A stretch of 14,979 nt of DNA from JBHEPS01 sp046261635 (GTDB lineage Bacteria; Acidobacteriota; Thermoanaerobaculia; Gp7-AA8). The stretch covers positions 1 to 14,979 of the forward strand of contig JBHEOL010000057.1 of the NCBI GenBank assembly GCA_046261635.1, given 5' to 3'. The translations under genes were made by a program, and so were the position numbers. How positions within the stretch are numbered: position 1 is the first letter of the stretch; each line of letters opens with the position of its first letter. Under the pieces are notes generated by a model. That model saw only the letters and a program-made list of their open reading frames with translations. It made no database searches and was not told where the DNA came from. Positions 14,350 through 14,979 of this stretch are shown piece by piece.

Positions 14350-14507
14350 CCCCCTCCCGTGCCCGTTGAGCCGTTCGGCACGGTGAGGACGTTGTCCGCG
14401 GTGACGGAACTCGTTTCGAGTTCCGGCCGGAAGTTGCTCTCCGTCAAGAAGATAGAGCCACCAGAGAAAAACGAGACAAGCAGGAAAAAGATGAACCATT
14501 CGCGCAT
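14343..14507 (-). CDS. Small secreted or membrane-anchored peptide (54 aa), unknown function
   Basis: A 54-aa product starting MREWFIFFLLVSFFSGGSIF. One hydrophobic segment (residues 4-21) acts as a signal peptide or single membrane anchor. The remaining 33 residues are polar, acidic and Thr/Ser/Gly-rich (NFRPELETSSVTADNV, ending GTGGGD), with no cysteine. The start at 14507 is firmly supported by an AGGAGGG ribosome binding site on the minus strand (14519-14513) about 5 nt upstream. A start further upstream in the same frame (14528) would put that site inside the gene. The coding region is visibly less GC-rich than its neighbours. I do not recognise a family. Upstream lie a hairpin (14531-14545) and a 12-bp palindrome (14563-14574). 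It might be a small exported peptide or a short membrane regulator; neither is shown. Confidence 0.6.
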   Translation of the reverse strand: MREWFIFFLLVSFFSGGSIFLTESNFRPELETSSVTADNVLTVPNGSTGTGGGD

Positions 14508-14530
14508 TTGAGCCCTCCTAAGGCACACGT

Positions 14531-14545
14531 CCCGGCGGAGCCGGG
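14531..14545 (-). repeat. Hairpin in the leader of the small peptide gene
   Basis: CCCGGC (14531-14536) and GCCGGG (14540-14545) form six perfect G-C pairs around a three-base loop. The hairpin sits 11 nt upstream of the ribosome binding site of the gene starting at 14507. There is no T-run after it on the minus strand, so it is not a canonical terminator. Confidence 0.5.
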
Positions 14546-14562
14546 GAAGTCATATTGTCGAG

Positions 14563-14574
14563 GAGGGCGCCCTC
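14563..14574. promoter_or_regulatory. 12-bp perfect palindrome, possible operator
   Basis: GAGGGCGCCCTC is its own reverse complement. It lies 56 bp upstream of the small peptide start at 14507, where a promoter would be expected (an AT-rich CAATATGA block on the minus strand is nearby at 14559-14551). A dimeric regulator site is possible but no regulator is known. Confidence 0.3.
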
Positions 14575-14611
14575 TCAGATAGAGGAGTAGCGAATTTGGG
14601 GCAAAACCATA

Positions 14612-14676
14612 CCCCCCCCGTCAAAAAAAAGTTTACGACAGGGGAGGAAGGGCAAACCGGGGCCCCGGACCCGTGG
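14612..14676 (-). terminator. Possible 3' end signal after the right-edge gene
   Basis: Nine nucleotides past the minus-strand stop (14677) is the perfect palindrome CCGGGGCCCCGG (14668-14657). A run of eight T (minus strand; A8 at 14623-14630) follows about 26 nt later, then eight G (C8 at 14612-14619). The T-run is too far from the palindrome for a canonical intrinsic terminator, and a 12-bp palindrome folds with a minimal loop, so this is weak. Confidence 0.25.
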
Positions 14677-14979
14677 TCAGGGGCGATCGGGAGGGGGGGC
14701 GAAAAGGAGGTCGGGCTCGTTCGGGAGCCGTTCCAGAAAAGAGCGGACTCGGCCGACGGCCGGCTGCGGGTTCTGCCCGCGTGAAACCGATTCTCCGAGA
14801 AACGCCAGGGCAGTCAAAGCGTTGGCTGTGATCCCAGCCTCACTGAATCGCTTGTAGAGCGACCGGCACTCGGCGGTGGCGACCGCATTTTCGTCCGCGG
14901 CGAGGTGTGCTTCGATGCGGTCGAGTGCGACGACTGCGGCGAGACTCTGCATTCCAGCGGCCAGGAACTCCGTCTCGCT
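14677..14979 (-). CDS. C-terminal part of a helical-repeat (TPR-like) protein (partial, 5' end beyond right edge)
   Basis: The minus-strand frame is open from the right edge (14979) to a TGA at 14679-14677, giving about 100 C-terminal residues beginning SETEFLAAGMQSLAAVVALD. An ATG at 14952 is internal in my reading, because the frame continues upstream without a stop. The chain is all-helical in pattern: AAVVALDRIEAHLAADENAVATAECRSLYKRF, then EAGITANALTALAFLGESVSRG, then PAVGRVRSFLERLPNEPDLLF with a Pro-rich tail. From memory this resembles the C-termini of large TPR-like proteins in Acidobacteriota, often near sigma-factor genes, where helices carry GM-x(4)-A-x-LDL and EALAAL patterns. No catalytic motif is visible. 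Function unknown; a protein-protein interaction role is inferred. Confidence 0.65.
   Translation of the reverse strand, partial: SETEFLAAGMQSLAAVVALDRIEAHLAADENAVATAECRSLYKRFSEAGITANALTALAFLGESVSRGQNPQPAVGRVRSFLERLPNEPDLLFAPPPDRP

Noticed and set aside
14290..14499. A 69-codon minus-strand frame beginning MVHLFPACLVFLWWLYLL
   Set aside because: It looks like a membrane peptide but is out of frame with the 14507 start. That start has the strong ribosome binding site and a better signal sequence, and the downstream part of this frame is Arg-rich shadow sequence.

Overview
The window is GC-rich, densely coded bacterial DNA. Four separate proteins begin with signal peptides ending in a probable lipobox cysteine, which points to a Gram-negative chromosome rich in lipoproteins. 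Gene content (a leukotriene-A4-hydrolase-like M1 lipoprotein peptidase, a FadJ-type fusion, a DUF3185-like two-helix protein, a helical-repeat tail at the right edge) reminds me of Acidobacteriota/Thermoanaerobaculia-like genomes. That placement is inference from memory, not a measurement. I saw no tRNA, rRNA, CRISPR array, transposase or phage gene.

Region by region. (1) 1-2929, minus strand: a tightly overlapped PhnD-PhnC-PhnE1-PhnE2 oxyanion ABC importer. The second permease runs off the left edge. The binding protein resembles the 'putative selenate' branch of the PhnD family more than a classical phosphonate binder. (2) 2930-3098: a divergent promoter region. (3) 3099-9225, plus strand: a class-B-like acid phosphatase lipoprotein, a FadJ-like fatty-acid beta-oxidation enzyme 7 bp downstream, an M1 aminopeptidase lipoprotein, and a YeiH/UPF0324 membrane protein 31 bp after it. 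(4) 9253-12160, minus strand: a trehalose/maltose-type sugar importer (binding lipoprotein, then two permeases) joined by two ATGA overlaps, with no ATPase gene in view. (5) 12161-14126: a DUF3185-like small membrane protein, a conserved four-helix membrane protein and a DUF1360 protein. The spacers between them contain several clear inverted repeats. (6) 14127-14979: a spacer with a 15-bp tandem repeat, a 54-codon secreted or membrane peptide gene with a strong ribosome binding site and palindromes upstream, a spacer with C8 and A8 runs, and the 3' end of a helical-repeat protein gene that runs off the right edge.

The genes do not form one pathway. They are two import systems, a short housekeeping/periplasmic-hydrolase cluster and several small conserved membrane proteins. 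I found no convincing undescribed defence or mobile system. The items most worth a second look are the non-coding structures at 12661-12717 and 13393-13437, the small gene at 14343-14507 with its palindromes, the possible leaderless start of the sugar-binding protein, and the substrate of the PhnD-like importer.
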